64,000 nucleotides of DNA from Catellatospora vulcania (GTDB taxonomy: Bacteria; Actinomycetota; Actinomycetes; Mycobacteriales; Micromonosporaceae): assembly GCF_009720385.1 (NCBI RefSeq), contig NZ_ML769302.1, positions 466,927-530,926 on the forward strand, read 5' to 3'. Below are positions 44,758 to 53,802 of the stretch, in pieces. The translations under genes were made by a program, and so were the position numbers. The notes beneath the pieces were generated by a model. That model saw only the letters and a program-made list of their open reading frames with translations. It had not been told where the DNA came from and made no database searches. Each line of letters starts with the position of its first letter. Positions within the stretch are counted from its first letter, which is position 1.

Positions 44758-44799
44758 GCTGCGGGCGTTCGGGTCGTGGATGACCCGAACGCCCGCAGC
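44758..44799. terminator. Perfect 18-bp hairpin, second of two in tandem
   Basis: GCTGCGGGCGTTCGGGTC (44758-44775), 6-base loop, GACCCGAACGCCCGCAGC (44782-44799). No T-run. It ends 40 bases before the MFS start. Confidence 0.72.
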
Positions 44800-44838
44800 G
44801 TTCATGTACAGGGCTGCCGCGCCACGTAGGGTGGTGAC

Positions 44839-46254
44839 GTGCCGCACCCCGTGATGCCGAACACCGTGCCGACGCCGAAGGTCGCCGCGACCTCCCGCGC
44901 GATCCTGGCCGGGGCGCCGTTCCGGCGCCTGCTCGGGGTGAGACTGACCAGCCAGATCGCCGACGGCTGGTTCCAGGCCGGGCTGGCCGGGTCGCTGCTG
45001 TTCAACCCGGACCGGCAGTCGAGCCCGGTCGCCATCGCAGCCGGCTTCGCCATCCTGCTGCTGCCGTACTCGCTGCTCGGCCCATACGTCGGCGTGCTGC
45101 TGGACCGCTGGGACCGCCGCGCCTCGCTGTCGAACGCCAACCTGGCCCGTGCCGCGATGGTGCTGCCCGCGGCGGCGCTGCTGTGGTCCGGGGCGCAGGG
45201 CCTGGCGTTCGCGGTCTGCGCGCTCATCGTGATCGCGATCAACCGGTTCTTCCTGGCCGGCCTGTCGGCCTCGCTGCCGCACGTGGTCGAGGAGCGCAAA
45301 CTCGTCCCGGCGAACGCGCTCGCCTCCACGCTCGGCACGATCTGCTACTCGGTGGGCCTGTTCACCGCGGCGTCCGTGGTCGCGCTGCACGTGGTCGGCA
45401 CCGACCGGCACGGGTACGGCGTCATCGCGGCCACCGCCGCGCTCGGCTACCTGGTCTCCGGGCTGCTGGCCCGGCGCTTCTTCCGCCGTGACGAGCTGGG
45501 CCCGCTGGCCCACGAGCGGGCCACCACGAAGCTCGGCGAGGCCGTGGTCCAGGTGTTCCGCGGCATGATCAGCGGTGCCCGGCACCTGGGGGAGCGGGGC
45601 AAGGCACTGCGCATCATGATGCTGCAGTCGGCCTACCGCTTCCTCTACGGCGTGCTCACCCTGGCCGTGCTGCTGCTCTACAGCCGCTACTTCGGGCACG
45701 CCGCCGACCGGGCCGAGCAGGTGTCCGGCGCGGCGACCTCGATGGGACAGCTGGGGCTGGTGGTGCTCTCCGGTGCGGCCGGCGCGGCGCTGGCCGCCGT
45801 GATCACACCGCTCGCGGTCCGCTGGTGGGACGCCCGGCGCTGGCTGAGCGGCGTGGTCGCCGCGGTCGGCGTGGTGGTGCTCGTCTTCGGGCTGCCGTTC
45901 GTCGCGCCGCTGCTGCTGGTCGCGGTGTTCCTGGTGAACGTCGCCTCGCAGAGCATGAAAATCATCGTGGACGCGACCATTCAGCGCGAGTGCCTGGACG
46001 AGTACCGCGGCCGCATCTTCAGCGTCAACGACACCGCGTTCAACCTGTGCTTCGTGACCGGCCTGTTCATCGCGGCGCTGACCCTGCCCCCGAACGGCAA
46101 GTCCGCCCTCGGCCTGGTCATCACCGCGACGGCTTTCGTGCTCCTGGCGGCCTGGTACTGGTTCGCCACGGCCCGCGCCACGACCTCCACGCCCGCGGCG
46201 ACCGTGCCCGGGGTCGGGCCGACGGACACGGCCGGCCCGGTCCACAAGTCCTAG
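44839..46254 (+). CDS. MFS transporter, drug-exporter type
   Basis: A 471-residue membrane protein with about 11-12 helices. The motif LGPYVGVLLDRWDRRASLSNANL is the MFS motif A region (GxLxDRxxRR). FFLAGLSASLPHVVEERKLVPANALASTLGTICYSVG resembles MFS_3-type exporters, with the second-half counterpart DATIQRECLDEYRGRIFSVNDTAFN. The start is a GTG at 44839. The substrate cannot be inferred. It stands alone between a double hairpin and the palindromic repeat copy C. Confidence 0.82.
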   Translation: MPHPVMPNTVPTPKVAATSRAILAGAPFRRLLGVRLTSQIADGWFQAGLAGSLLFNPDRQSSPVAIAAGFAILLLPYSLLGPYVGVLLDRWDRRASLSNANLARAAMVLPAAALLWSGAQGLAFAVCALIVIAINRFFLAGLSASLPHVVEERKLVPANALASTLGTICYSVGLFTAASVVALHVVGTDRHGYGVIAATAALGYLVSGLLARRFFRRDELGPLAHERATTKLGEAVVQVFRGMISGARHLGERGKALRIMMLQSAYRFLYGVLTLAVLLLYSRYFGHAADRAEQVSGAATSMGQLGLVVLSGAAGAALAAVITPLAVRWWDARRWLSGVVAAVGVVVLVFGLPFVAPLLLVAVFLVNVASQSMKIIVDATIQRECLDEYRGRIFSVNDTAFNLCFVTGLFIAALTLPPNGKSALGLVITATAFVLLAAWYWFATARATTSTPAATVPGVGPTDTAGPVHKS

Positions 46255-46315
46255 CGCCGAAAGCCCGGCACCCGACCCACCCGCCGCGCCCCACGCCCGC
46301 GCCCCCCGCGCCCAT

Positions 46316-46391
46316 GATCGCTCGACTTGCCGGGCAGGTGGGCGAAAGCGCATTCAAGTACGCACAGGTGCCCGGCAAGTCGGATGACCTT
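46316..46391 (+). repeat. Dispersed 76-nt palindromic element, copy C
   Basis: It begins GATCGCTCGACTTGCCGGGC and ends in GTGCCCGGCAAGTCGG-ATGACCTT, with the centre TCAAGTACGCAC. The arms CGACTTGCCGGGCA/TGCCCGGCAAGTCGG are perfect. It lies between the converging MFS and cca genes, where it could also end transcription. Confidence 0.85.
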
Positions 46392-46457
46392 GCGCCCCGC
46401 GACCCGCCGCGCGACCGCGCCGCGCCGCGTCGGGCATGGCGCGGTCGCCGGGGTCGG

Positions 46458-47900
46458 TCAGGGAATGAGGCCCTCGGTGCGGGCCCAGCGCTGGAGTTCG
46501 GCCTCGGCCTCGTCGCGGTCGAGCGGACCGCGTTCCAGGCGCAGCTCCTTGAGGTGCTTCCAGGCACGGCCGACGATCGGGCCGGCCGGGATGCCGAGCA
46601 GCTCCATGATCGCGTTGCCGTCGAGGTCCGGACGCACCCGCGCCAGGTCCTCCTCCTGCCGGATGCGGTCGATCCGCACTTCCAGCGCGTCGTAGTCCGC
46701 GGCGAGCAGGGCCGCCTTGCGCTTGTTGCGGGTGGTGCAGTCGGAACGGGTGAGCTTGTGCAGCCGGCTGAGCTGGTCCCCGGCGTCGGTGACGTAGCGG
46801 CGCACCGCCGAGTCGGTCCACTCGCCCCGGCCGTACCCGTAGAAGCGAAGGTGCAGCCCCACCAGCGCGACCACCGGCGAGATCACGTCCTTGGGGTACT
46901 TGAGCAGCTTCAGCCGCGACTTGGCCATCCGCGCGCCGACCATCTCGTGGTGGTGGAAGCTGACGCCGCCGTCGCCGCCGACCGCCTTGGTGGCCGGCTT
47001 GCCGATGTCGTGCAGCAGCGCGGCCAGGCGCAGCACCAGGTCGGGGCCGCCGTCGGCGGTGTCGAAGCCGACCGCGTTGCCGACCACCTTGAGGGTGTGC
47101 TCGTACACGTCCTTGTGCTGGGCGTGCTCGTCGATCTCCAGCTTGAGGCCCGCCAACTCGGGCAGGAACTGATCGGCCAGGCCGGTGTCGACCAGCAGCC
47201 GCAGCCCGGTGATCGGGTCCGCGCCCAGCATCAGCTTGGAGAACTCGTCCCGGATCCGCTCGGCGGTGATCCGGCGCAGGTCCTCGGCCATGTGCTCCAT
47301 GGCGGTGACCACGGCCGGGTCGAGCGTGAAGCGCAGCTGGGCGGCGAAGCGGGCCGCGCGCAGCATGCGCAGCGGGTCGTCGCCGAACGACTGGGCCGGG
47401 GTGCCGGGCGTACGGATCACGCGCGCGGCCAGGTCGGCCAGGCCGCCGAACGGGTCGGCGAACTCGTGGCCGGGCAGGCTGACCGCCATCGCGTTGACCG
47501 TGAAGTCGCGGCGGACCAGGTCGTCGTGCAGGTTGTCGCCGTACTGCACCTGCGGGTTGCGGCTCACCCCGTCGTAGGACTCGGCCCGGTAGGTGGTGAT
47601 CTCCAAGCGGAGCCCGCTGCGCTGCAACCCGATGGTGCCGAACTCGCGCCCGGTCTCCCAGATCGCCTCGGCCCAGCCCTTGACGATCTTGAGGGTGTCC
47701 TCGGGGCGGGCGTCGGTGCAGAAATCGAGATCGTCACCGAGGCGGCCGAGCAGCGCGTCGCGGACGGATCCGCCGACGAGGTGCAGCTCGAAGCCCGCCT
47801 TGGCGAACCGGCGGCCCAGTTCGTCGGCCACGGGTGAGACGCGCAACAGCTCGGTGACGGCGTTGCGCTGGACGGCGGTGAGTTCAGGTGAGGGCGACAT
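46458..47900 (-). CDS. cca: CCA tRNA nucleotidyltransferase
   Basis: A 480-residue class II nucleotidyltransferase with LHLVGGSVRDALLGRLGDDLDFCTDARPEDT (GGxVRD and DxD for metal binding), RRDFTVNAMAVSLPG, DPLRMLRAARFAAQL (DxxRxxRA-like) and RITAERIRDEFSKLM. A C-terminal HD-type domain follows (LLHDIGKPATK, VSFHHHEMVGA). It adds or repairs the CCA end of tRNAs. It is divergent from murJ across 58 bases, the arrangement conserved in related actinobacteria. Confidence 0.95.
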   Translation of the reverse strand: MSPSPELTAVQRNAVTELLRVSPVADELGRRFAKAGFELHLVGGSVRDALLGRLGDDLDFCTDARPEDTLKIVKGWAEAIWETGREFGTIGLQRSGLRLEITTYRAESYDGVSRNPQVQYGDNLHDDLVRRDFTVNAMAVSLPGHEFADPFGGLADLAARVIRTPGTPAQSFGDDPLRMLRAARFAAQLRFTLDPAVVTAMEHMAEDLRRITAERIRDEFSKLMLGADPITGLRLLVDTGLADQFLPELAGLKLEIDEHAQHKDVYEHTLKVVGNAVGFDTADGGPDLVLRLAALLHDIGKPATKAVGGDGGVSFHHHEMVGARMAKSRLKLLKYPKDVISPVVALVGLHLRFYGYGRGEWTDSAVRRYVTDAGDQLSRLHKLTRSDCTTRNKRKAALLAADYDALEVRIDRIRQEEDLARVRPDLDGNAIMELLGIPAGPIVGRAWKHLKELRLERGPLDRDEAEAELQRWARTEGLIP

Positions 47901-47958
47901 CGATCATCCAGCGTACTGGGGAGGCTGGTCACCGCCGTTCGCAGGTATGGTGCATCCC

Positions 47959-49695
47959 ATGACAGCCCCCGATCGTCTCCCCCCGGTCGACGAGGACCCC
48001 GCCATGGCGATCCCGCACGTGGTGGGCACAGCCCTGCCCGCCGAGGAGATCGAGGCCGCGGCCGAGCCCACCTTCGAGGACGAGCACAAGGGGGCGGCCG
48101 GCAACTCGGCCATGATGGCGATCGGGTCGCTGGTGAGCCGAGGGACCGGCTTCCTGCGTACCGCGGTGATGGTGGCCGCGCTCGGCACCCTGGTGCTGGG
48201 CGACGCCTACACCACGGCCCAGATCTTCCCGGGCATGATCTACGAGCTGCTGCTCGGCGGCATCCTGTCCAGCGTGCTGGTGCCGATGCTGGTCCGCGCC
48301 CGCAAGGGCGACGCCGACCGGGGTCAGGCGTTCACCCAGCGCCTGCTCACGCTCACCGTGATCGTCCTCGGCGCCACCACCGTGCTGGCGGTGATCTGCG
48401 CCCCGCTGCTGGCCATGGCGTACGCGGGCGGCTCGCCGGAGAGCTACCAGGACCTGATCACGTCGCTGTCGTACCTGATGCTGCCGACGATCTTCTTCTA
48501 CGGCCTGACCGGCCTGTGCAGCGCGGTGCTGAACACCCGGGGGCAGTTCGCCGCCCCCATGTGGACCCCGATCCTGAACAACCTCGTCGTGATCACTACT
48601 GGCGTGCTCTTCCTGGTCTTCTACGGCGGCGCCCCGGTGGAGTCGGCGGAGCAGGTGACCCGGGGCGAGATCCTGCTGCTCGGCGGCGGCGTGCTCACCG
48701 GCATCGTGGTCCAGGCGCTCGGCCTGCTGCCGGCGCTGCGCCGGGTCGGCTTCCGGTGGCAGTGGCGCTTCGACTTCCGCGAGCTGGGGCTGCGCCGGCT
48801 GGCTCACGTCGGCGGCTGGATGTTCTGCTACGTGATCGTCAACCAGCTGGCGCTGCTGGTGCTGATCAACCTGCTCAACCGGGTGGGCGACGACGGCCCC
48901 GGACCGATCATCTACAACAACGTCTTCCTGCTGATGATGATGGCGCACGGCATCATCGCGGTCTCCATCATCACCGCGCTGCTGCCCCGGATGAGCGCCG
49001 CGGCGGCCGAGGGCCGGGCCCACGACATCGCGGCGGACCTCAGCAAGGGCATCCGCATGGTGACCGTGGTGCTGGCGCCGATCGCGGTCACCTACGTCGT
49101 GCTCGCGCTGCCGATCTCCATCGCGCTGTTCGAGCGCGGCAAGGTGCTGCGGGAGGCCTCGATCGAGACCGCGCCGATCCTGGCCGTGGCCGGGCTCGCC
49201 CTGCTGCCGTTCGCGATCAGCCAGCTGTTCAACTTCAGCTACTACTCGCTGCAGGACACCCGGACCCCCGCCCTGCTCAACCTGCCCGTGATCACCATGC
49301 GGCTGTCCGTGCAGCTCGGCTGGTGGGTCGCCTTCGCCGCGGCCACCACCGCGGTCGGCATGATGGTCGGCAACGCCGTCTCGTACGCCTTCGCCGCGGT
49401 GCTCTCGGCCACCCTGCTCAAGCGCCGGATCGGGCTGATCGGCCTGCGCCAGGTCTCGATCACCATGGGCAAGGTGCTCGTCGCGGCGCTGATCGCCGCG
49501 GCGGCCGGCTACGGCACGGTCAAGCTGCTGTTCATGGGCGCCACCCAGAGCACGGTCACGCCCTTCACCAGCTGGGTGACCGTGATCGCCGGCGGCATCG
49601 TGATCTGCGGCGTGTACGGCGCGACCGCACTCGGCCTCAAGATCGGCGAGGTCCAGGACGTCGTCGGCATGATCCGCCGCAAGGTCGGCCGCTAG
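47959..49695 (+). CDS. murJ: Lipid II flippase MurJ (MviN)
   Basis: A 578-residue MOP-superfamily transporter with 14 or so helices. The start at 47959 is followed by an acidic cytoplasmic tail (residues 1-50). NSAMMAIGSLVSRGTGFLRTAVMVAALGT is the MviN first helix, with ALGTLVLGDAYTTAQIFPGMIYELLLGGILSSVLVPMLVRA following. It moves lipid II across the membrane for wall synthesis. In mycobacteria MviN carries a pseudokinase tail; here that part is a separate gene (51641-53167), with a minus-strand gene between. Confidence 0.95.
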   Translation: MTAPDRLPPVDEDPAMAIPHVVGTALPAEEIEAAAEPTFEDEHKGAAGNSAMMAIGSLVSRGTGFLRTAVMVAALGTLVLGDAYTTAQIFPGMIYELLLGGILSSVLVPMLVRARKGDADRGQAFTQRLLTLTVIVLGATTVLAVICAPLLAMAYAGGSPESYQDLITSLSYLMLPTIFFYGLTGLCSAVLNTRGQFAAPMWTPILNNLVVITTGVLFLVFYGGAPVESAEQVTRGEILLLGGGVLTGIVVQALGLLPALRRVGFRWQWRFDFRELGLRRLAHVGGWMFCYVIVNQLALLVLINLLNRVGDDGPGPIIYNNVFLLMMMAHGIIAVSIITALLPRMSAAAAEGRAHDIAADLSKGIRMVTVVLAPIAVTYVVLALPISIALFERGKVLREASIETAPILAVAGLALLPFAISQLFNFSYYSLQDTRTPALLNLPVITMRLSVQLGWWVAFAAATTAVGMMVGNAVSYAFAAVLSATLLKRRIGLIGLRQVSITMGKVLVAALIAAAAGYGTVKLLFMGATQSTVTPFTSWVTVIAGGIVICGVYGATALGLKIGEVQDVVGMIRRKVGR

Positions 49696-49717
49696 CCACC
49701 GCCCGCTCCGGCTCCTA

Positions 49718-49750
49718 CGAGGCTGCAGTTTCCCGGAAACTGCAGCCTCG
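49718..49750. terminator. 16-bp perfect palindrome after murJ
   Basis: CGAGGCTGCAGTTTCC (49718-49733), one base, GGAAACTGCAGCCTCG (49735-49750). It ends murJ and may also stop the converging HerA-like gene. The GCAGTTTC/GAAACTGC core recurs at 7917. Confidence 0.78.
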
Positions 49751-49765
49751 CCTGCTGTCATGACC

Positions 49766-49784
49766 GCACTTTCCCTGAAAGTGC
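49766..49784. terminator. Short 8-bp hairpin next to the murJ terminator
   Basis: GCACTTTC, loop CCT, GAAAGTGC. It has the same layout as the neighbouring palindrome (TTTCCCxGAAA centre) and is probably a diverged copy. Confidence 0.5.
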
Positions 49785-49826
49785 AGCCTGGACGGCGGTT
49801 GGCGTGGGCGGCGAAAGGGAGCGGAA

Positions 49827-51350
49827 TCAGCGGCGGCGGGTGCCGAAGATCGAGCGGATGATGGCGGTGCCGGCCGCGGCGGCGGCCGTGGTGAGCAGTC
49901 GTTTGGTGGTCTTGGAGCCGAGGATCTGCTCGGCGAGGTTCGGCTCGGCCCGCGCCGGCGGGGGAGCGGGGGCCTGCGCCGGGACGGGAGCGGCCGGGGC
50001 GGGCGGCGGCGCGAGCCGGGCGGCCAGCATCTCGTACGCCGACTCCCGGTCCACCGGCTGGCTGTATTTCGCGCCCAGCGCCGACCCGGCGACCAGTGCC
50101 GCCATCACCGCGGGCTCGACGGCCGCCATCAGCGACTGCGGCGCCCGCAGCCGGGTCCACGCGACCGGGGTCGGGGCGCCCTTCTCGTTGAGCACCGTCA
50201 CGATCGCCTCGCCCGTGCCGAGCTGGGTGAGCACCTCCTCCAGGTCGTAGCCCGACTTCGGGAAGGTGGAGACGGTCGCCTTCAGCGCCTTCGCGTCGTC
50301 GGGGGTGTACGCCCGCAGCGCGTGCTGGACCCGGCTGCCCAGCTGGGCGAGCACGTCGGCGTGCACGTCCTTGGGGGTCTGCGTGACGAAGAAGACCCCG
50401 ACGCCCTTGGACCGGATCAGCCGCACCGTCTGCGTGATCGATTCCAGGAAGGCCTTGGAGGCGTCCCTGAACAGCAGGTGCGCCTCGTCGAAGAAGAACA
50501 CGAGCTTCGGTTTGTCCGGGTCGCCGACCTCGGGCAGCTCCTGGTAGAGGTCGGCGAGCAGCCACATCAGGAACGAGGAGAACAGTGCGGGCTGGGCGAC
50601 CACCCCGGGCAGCTCCAGGAGGGTGACCATGCCCCGCCCGTCCGGGGCGTTGCGGAGCAGGTCGGTGGTGGCGAACTCGGGTTCGCCGAAGAACGCGTCG
50701 GCCCCGGCGTCGCTGAACGAGATCAGCTCGCGCAGCAGCACCCCGGCGGTCTGCTTGGACAGCCCGCCCAGGCCTTTGAGCTCGGCCGAGCCCTCGTCCG
50801 AGACGAGGTACTGGATCACCGCGCGCAGGTCCTTGACGTCGACGAGCGGCAGGCCCTTCGCGTCGGCGAAGTGGAAGACGAGGTTGAGCGAGGACGTCTG
50901 CACCTCGGTCAGGTCCATGACCTTGGCCAGCAGCAGGGGCCCGAAGTCGGTGATGGTGGCCCGCACCGGCACACCGACGCCCTTGCCGCCGAGGGTGAGG
51001 AACTCGCAGGGGTAGGCGGTCGGGGTCCAGGGCTGGCCGAGTTCGGCCATCCGCTCGGTGATCCGTTCGCCGGGCACCGCCGGGGCGGCCATACCGCTGA
51101 CGTCGCCCTTGATGTCGGCGAGGAAGACCGGCACCCCTGCCGCGGACAGCTGCTCGGCCATCACCTGCAGAGTCTTGGTCTTACCGGTGCCTGTGGCGCC
51201 CGCCACCAGGCCGTGCCGGTTGAGCATGGCCAGCGGGACCCGGATCGGGCAGCCGGGGTCGGCCTTGCCGCCGTCGCCGACGAGTGCGCCCAGGTCGAGC
51301 GCCGGGCCCTCGAAGGTGTAACCCGCCCCTGTCGCCGCCGCGTCCACCAT
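49827..51350 (-). CDS. HerA/DUF853-family ATPase
   Basis: A 507-residue protein with Walker A LVAGATGTGKTKTL (about 47-60) and Walker B KLVFFFDEAHLLFRDA (about 278-293), a HerA-HAS-barrel-like start (VPLAMLNRHGLVAG), FLADIKGDVSGMA and VFFVTQTPKDVHADVL. These define the DUF853 branch of HerA/FtsK-like ATPases. A Pro/Ala-rich linker and a basic C-terminal end (TKRLLTTAAAAAGTAIIRSIFGTRRR) follow. HerA proteins move DNA in repair, but the DUF853 branch has no proven role. It is inserted in the opposite direction inside the murJ-pseudokinase block. Confidence 0.85.
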   Translation of the reverse strand: MVDAAATGAGYTFEGPALDLGALVGDGGKADPGCPIRVPLAMLNRHGLVAGATGTGKTKTLQVMAEQLSAAGVPVFLADIKGDVSGMAAPAVPGERITERMAELGQPWTPTAYPCEFLTLGGKGVGVPVRATITDFGPLLLAKVMDLTEVQTSSLNLVFHFADAKGLPLVDVKDLRAVIQYLVSDEGSAELKGLGGLSKQTAGVLLRELISFSDAGADAFFGEPEFATTDLLRNAPDGRGMVTLLELPGVVAQPALFSSFLMWLLADLYQELPEVGDPDKPKLVFFFDEAHLLFRDASKAFLESITQTVRLIRSKGVGVFFVTQTPKDVHADVLAQLGSRVQHALRAYTPDDAKALKATVSTFPKSGYDLEEVLTQLGTGEAIVTVLNEKGAPTPVAWTRLRAPQSLMAAVEPAVMAALVAGSALGAKYSQPVDRESAYEMLAARLAPPPAPAAPVPAQAPAPPPARAEPNLAEQILGSKTTKRLLTTAAAAAGTAIIRSIFGTRRR

Positions 51351-51640
51351 GAGATACGTCCCCTTGCCACTATTTGCCCGATATGGAGGAAGCGTAACTA
51401 TTTTGGGTCACGCGCACGGAGTATCCGTACCGCCGACTGATATACGTTCGAGTCCCGGAACCGGCCCCTTGCCGGTGCGCCGATTCGTCGGATAGCTGTA
51501 AGGTCGCACTCGGCAACCGAGCGGAGCGCCTAGGCTCTCTAGATAGCGGACAACAATGCGACGGCTTCGACACGCGCTGAATGGCTGATCGACGCCGAAC
51601 CGGGCTGATAGAGAGCGACTGCTTGATGAGGGAGGACGGG

Positions 51641-53167
51641 GTGACCCAGGTCGGCGAGGGTCCACGCGCGGCCGGGTCCGCTGCCGGAGCTCTGGGCGGG
51701 CTGACGGTCGGCGAAGTGCTGGCCGAGCGCTACCGCCTCGAGGAGCACATCAACGACGACAGCGCGGGCCGTCAGGTATGGCGCGGCGTCGACATCGTGC
51801 TGCGCCGTCCGGTCGCCCTGGTGCTGCGTACCCCCGGTGGAGCCTCCGCCGAGGAGATGCTCTCCGCCGCGGTGACCGCCAGCCGCGTCGTGCACGGCAA
51901 CCTGATCGGCGTCTACGACGCGATCGACGAGGGCGAGCGGGCCTACGTGATCCGCGAGTGGATCGACGGCACCGCCCTGCGCGACCTGGTCGCCGAGGAA
52001 GGCCCGTTCGACGCCGAACGCACCACTTCCGTGCTGCACGCGGTCGCCGACGCGGTGTCCGCCCTGCACGCCAGCGGGATGGCGCACGGCAACGTGCACC
52101 CCGGCACGGTCCTGGTCGCCGCCGACGGGCGGGTCGTGCTGGCCGACGCCCGGGTCGACTCCACCACCAGCAACGAGGCCGACGTACGCAGCCTCGGCTC
52201 GCTGGCCTACTTCATGCTCACCGGCCACTGGCCGCGCGCCGAGGCGGGCCGCGTCACAGCCCTGCCCGACGGCCGCCGCGACAGCACCGGCAGCCTGGTC
52301 GCGCCCCGCAACGTGCGCGCCGGCGTCCCGACGTACCTCGACGACCTGGTCATGGACCTGCTCGACCCGAAGCTGGCACTGCCCACCGCGCAGGTGCTGA
52401 CCGGCGAGCTGGCCCGACTGGACACCGGCGAGCGGCTGCTCTTCGGCGGCAACGGCACGCTGCGCTTCGTCGACGAGACCGCTCCGCCCGAGCCCGCCCC
52501 GCGCGCGGCCACCCCGCGCCTGCTCGTCGCCGGCGGCGTCGCGCTCGCTCTGGTCGTCTCCGGCCTGGTGCTCGCGGTCCGGGCCCTCAACGCCGACGCG
52601 ACAGACCCGCCCTCGTCCCAGCCCACGGGAAACCCCGCGGTGGAGGTCAGCGCCACCGCCGCTCCGCAGTCGCGCGCGCTCAACCTGACCGCGAACCAGG
52701 TGCGCATCATCGCTCCGGTGGGCGACCGGGACAACTCGAGCCAGGCGCCGAACATGGTCGACGGCAACACCAAGACGCAGTGGCGCACCAGCGGCTACAC
52801 CAAGTCGAACTTCGGTAATACCGACAAAAAGGGCATCGGCATCCTGATCACGCTGGACAAGCCGCAGGTGGTGTCCAGCGTGAAGCTCCAGCTCTCCGCG
52901 CCCGGCGCTGCTGCCGAGCTGAAGGGCGGCTCCGCCGACGCACCTTCCACGAAGGCCGGCGACAAGACCATCTTCGAGACCTTCAAGGCCGTCGAGGGCG
53001 CCCAGCCGATCGGCGAGGACTCCGGCACCACCATGGTGTTCTCCACCGACGCGTCGACGCCGTACCAGTACCTGCTGGTCTGGATCACCGAGCTGCCGAT
53101 GGACCCCACCGAGTCACGCTACCCCTACCGCGTCGGCGTGCAGGAGATCGTGGTAGAGGTGCAGTGA
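51641..53167 (+). CDS. Membrane-anchored pseudokinase with extracellular discoidin-like domain (MviN partner)
   Basis: About 508 residues from a GTG at 51641 with GGAGG five bases upstream; an in-frame ATG at 51626 is an alternative. Residues 20-270 form a kinase-like fold (GEVLAERYRLEEHI), but the catalytic loop reads AHGNVHPGTVLV in place of HRDxKxxN and LADARV in place of DFG, so it should be inactive. One membrane helix (LLVAGGVALALVVSGLVLAVRAL) follows. The external C-terminal domain (QAPNMVDGNTKTQWRTSGYTKSNF) resembles a discoidin/carbohydrate-binding module. In mycobacteria the same domains are fused to MviN and recruit FhaA. sigM overlaps its end by four bases. Confidence 0.85.
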   Translation: MTQVGEGPRAAGSAAGALGGLTVGEVLAERYRLEEHINDDSAGRQVWRGVDIVLRRPVALVLRTPGGASAEEMLSAAVTASRVVHGNLIGVYDAIDEGERAYVIREWIDGTALRDLVAEEGPFDAERTTSVLHAVADAVSALHASGMAHGNVHPGTVLVAADGRVVLADARVDSTTSNEADVRSLGSLAYFMLTGHWPRAEAGRVTALPDGRRDSTGSLVAPRNVRAGVPTYLDDLVMDLLDPKLALPTAQVLTGELARLDTGERLLFGGNGTLRFVDETAPPEPAPRAATPRLLVAGGVALALVVSGLVLAVRALNADATDPPSSQPTGNPAVEVSATAAPQSRALNLTANQVRIIAPVGDRDNSSQAPNMVDGNTKTQWRTSGYTKSNFGNTDKKGIGILITLDKPQVVSSVKLQLSAPGAAAELKGGSADAPSTKAGDKTIFETFKAVEGAQPIGEDSGTTMVFSTDASTPYQYLLVWITELPMDPTESRYPYRVGVQEIVVEVQ

Positions 53168-53802
53168 CCGGGCAGGACCCCCGTACGGACGAGGAGCTGC
53201 TGGCCGCGCATGCGGCCGGTGATCCCGACGCCTTCGGGGTGCTGTTCCGCCGCCACCGGGACCGGCTCTGGGCGGTCGCGCTGCGCACCACCAACGACCG
53301 CGAGGACGCCGCCGACGCGCTCCAGGAGGCGATGCTGTCGGCGCACCGCGCCGCGGCCCGGTTCCGGGGTGAGGCGGCGGTCACCACCTGGCTGCACCGG
53401 ATCGTGGTGAACGCCTGCGTCGACCGGCTGCGCCGCCGCCAGGCCCACCTCACCGTGCCGCTGCCCGGCCAGGCCGGCGCGGACGACGACGACCGGTACG
53501 CCCCCGCCCGCAACGAGCCCGCCGCCCCCAGCACCGACCACGACACCGCCATGGTGGTGCGGTCCGCGTTGGCGGAGCTGCCATACGACCAGCGCGCCGC
53601 GCTCGTGCTCGTGGACCTGCAGGGCTACTCGGTGGCCGAGGTCGCACAGCTGATGGGAGTAGCCGAAGGCACCATCAAGAGCCGCTGCTCACGGGGCCGC
53701 GCCCGACTCGCTGTGATGTTGGGGCACCTGCGCAACCTCAGCGACTCTCCTGACGTCGGAGGGACACGTACGCAGGACGCCACACCGGGAGGGGGGCTCT
53801 GA
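53164..53802 (+). CDS. sigM: ECF RNA polymerase sigma factor SigM
   Basis: A 212-residue ECF sigma factor. Region 2 is DAFGVLFRRHRDRLWAVALRTTNDREDAADALQEAMLSAHRA, with TTWLHRIVVNACVDRLRRR; region 4 is LPYDQRAALVLVDLQGYSVAEVAQLMGVAEGTIKSRCSRGRARL. The GTG start overlaps the pseudokinase gene by four bases, and its stop overlaps the anti-sigma gene by one. Its place between the MviN partner and thioredoxin genes is that of SigM in mycobacteria and streptomycetes. It probably responds to envelope or redox stress. Confidence 0.93.
   Translation: MTGQDPRTDEELLAAHAAGDPDAFGVLFRRHRDRLWAVALRTTNDREDAADALQEAMLSAHRAAARFRGEAAVTTWLHRIVVNACVDRLRRRQAHLTVPLPGQAGADDDDRYAPARNEPAAPSTDHDTAMVVRSALAELPYDQRAALVLVDLQGYSVAEVAQLMGVAEGTIKSRCSRGRARLAVMLGHLRNLSDSPDVGGTRTQDATPGGGL

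Noticed and set aside
51430..51480. tRNA-like T-loop (GTTCGAGTCCCGG) upstream of the pseudokinase gene
   Set aside because: No acceptor, D or anticodon stem can be built around it and the T-stem does not pair, so it is not a tRNA.
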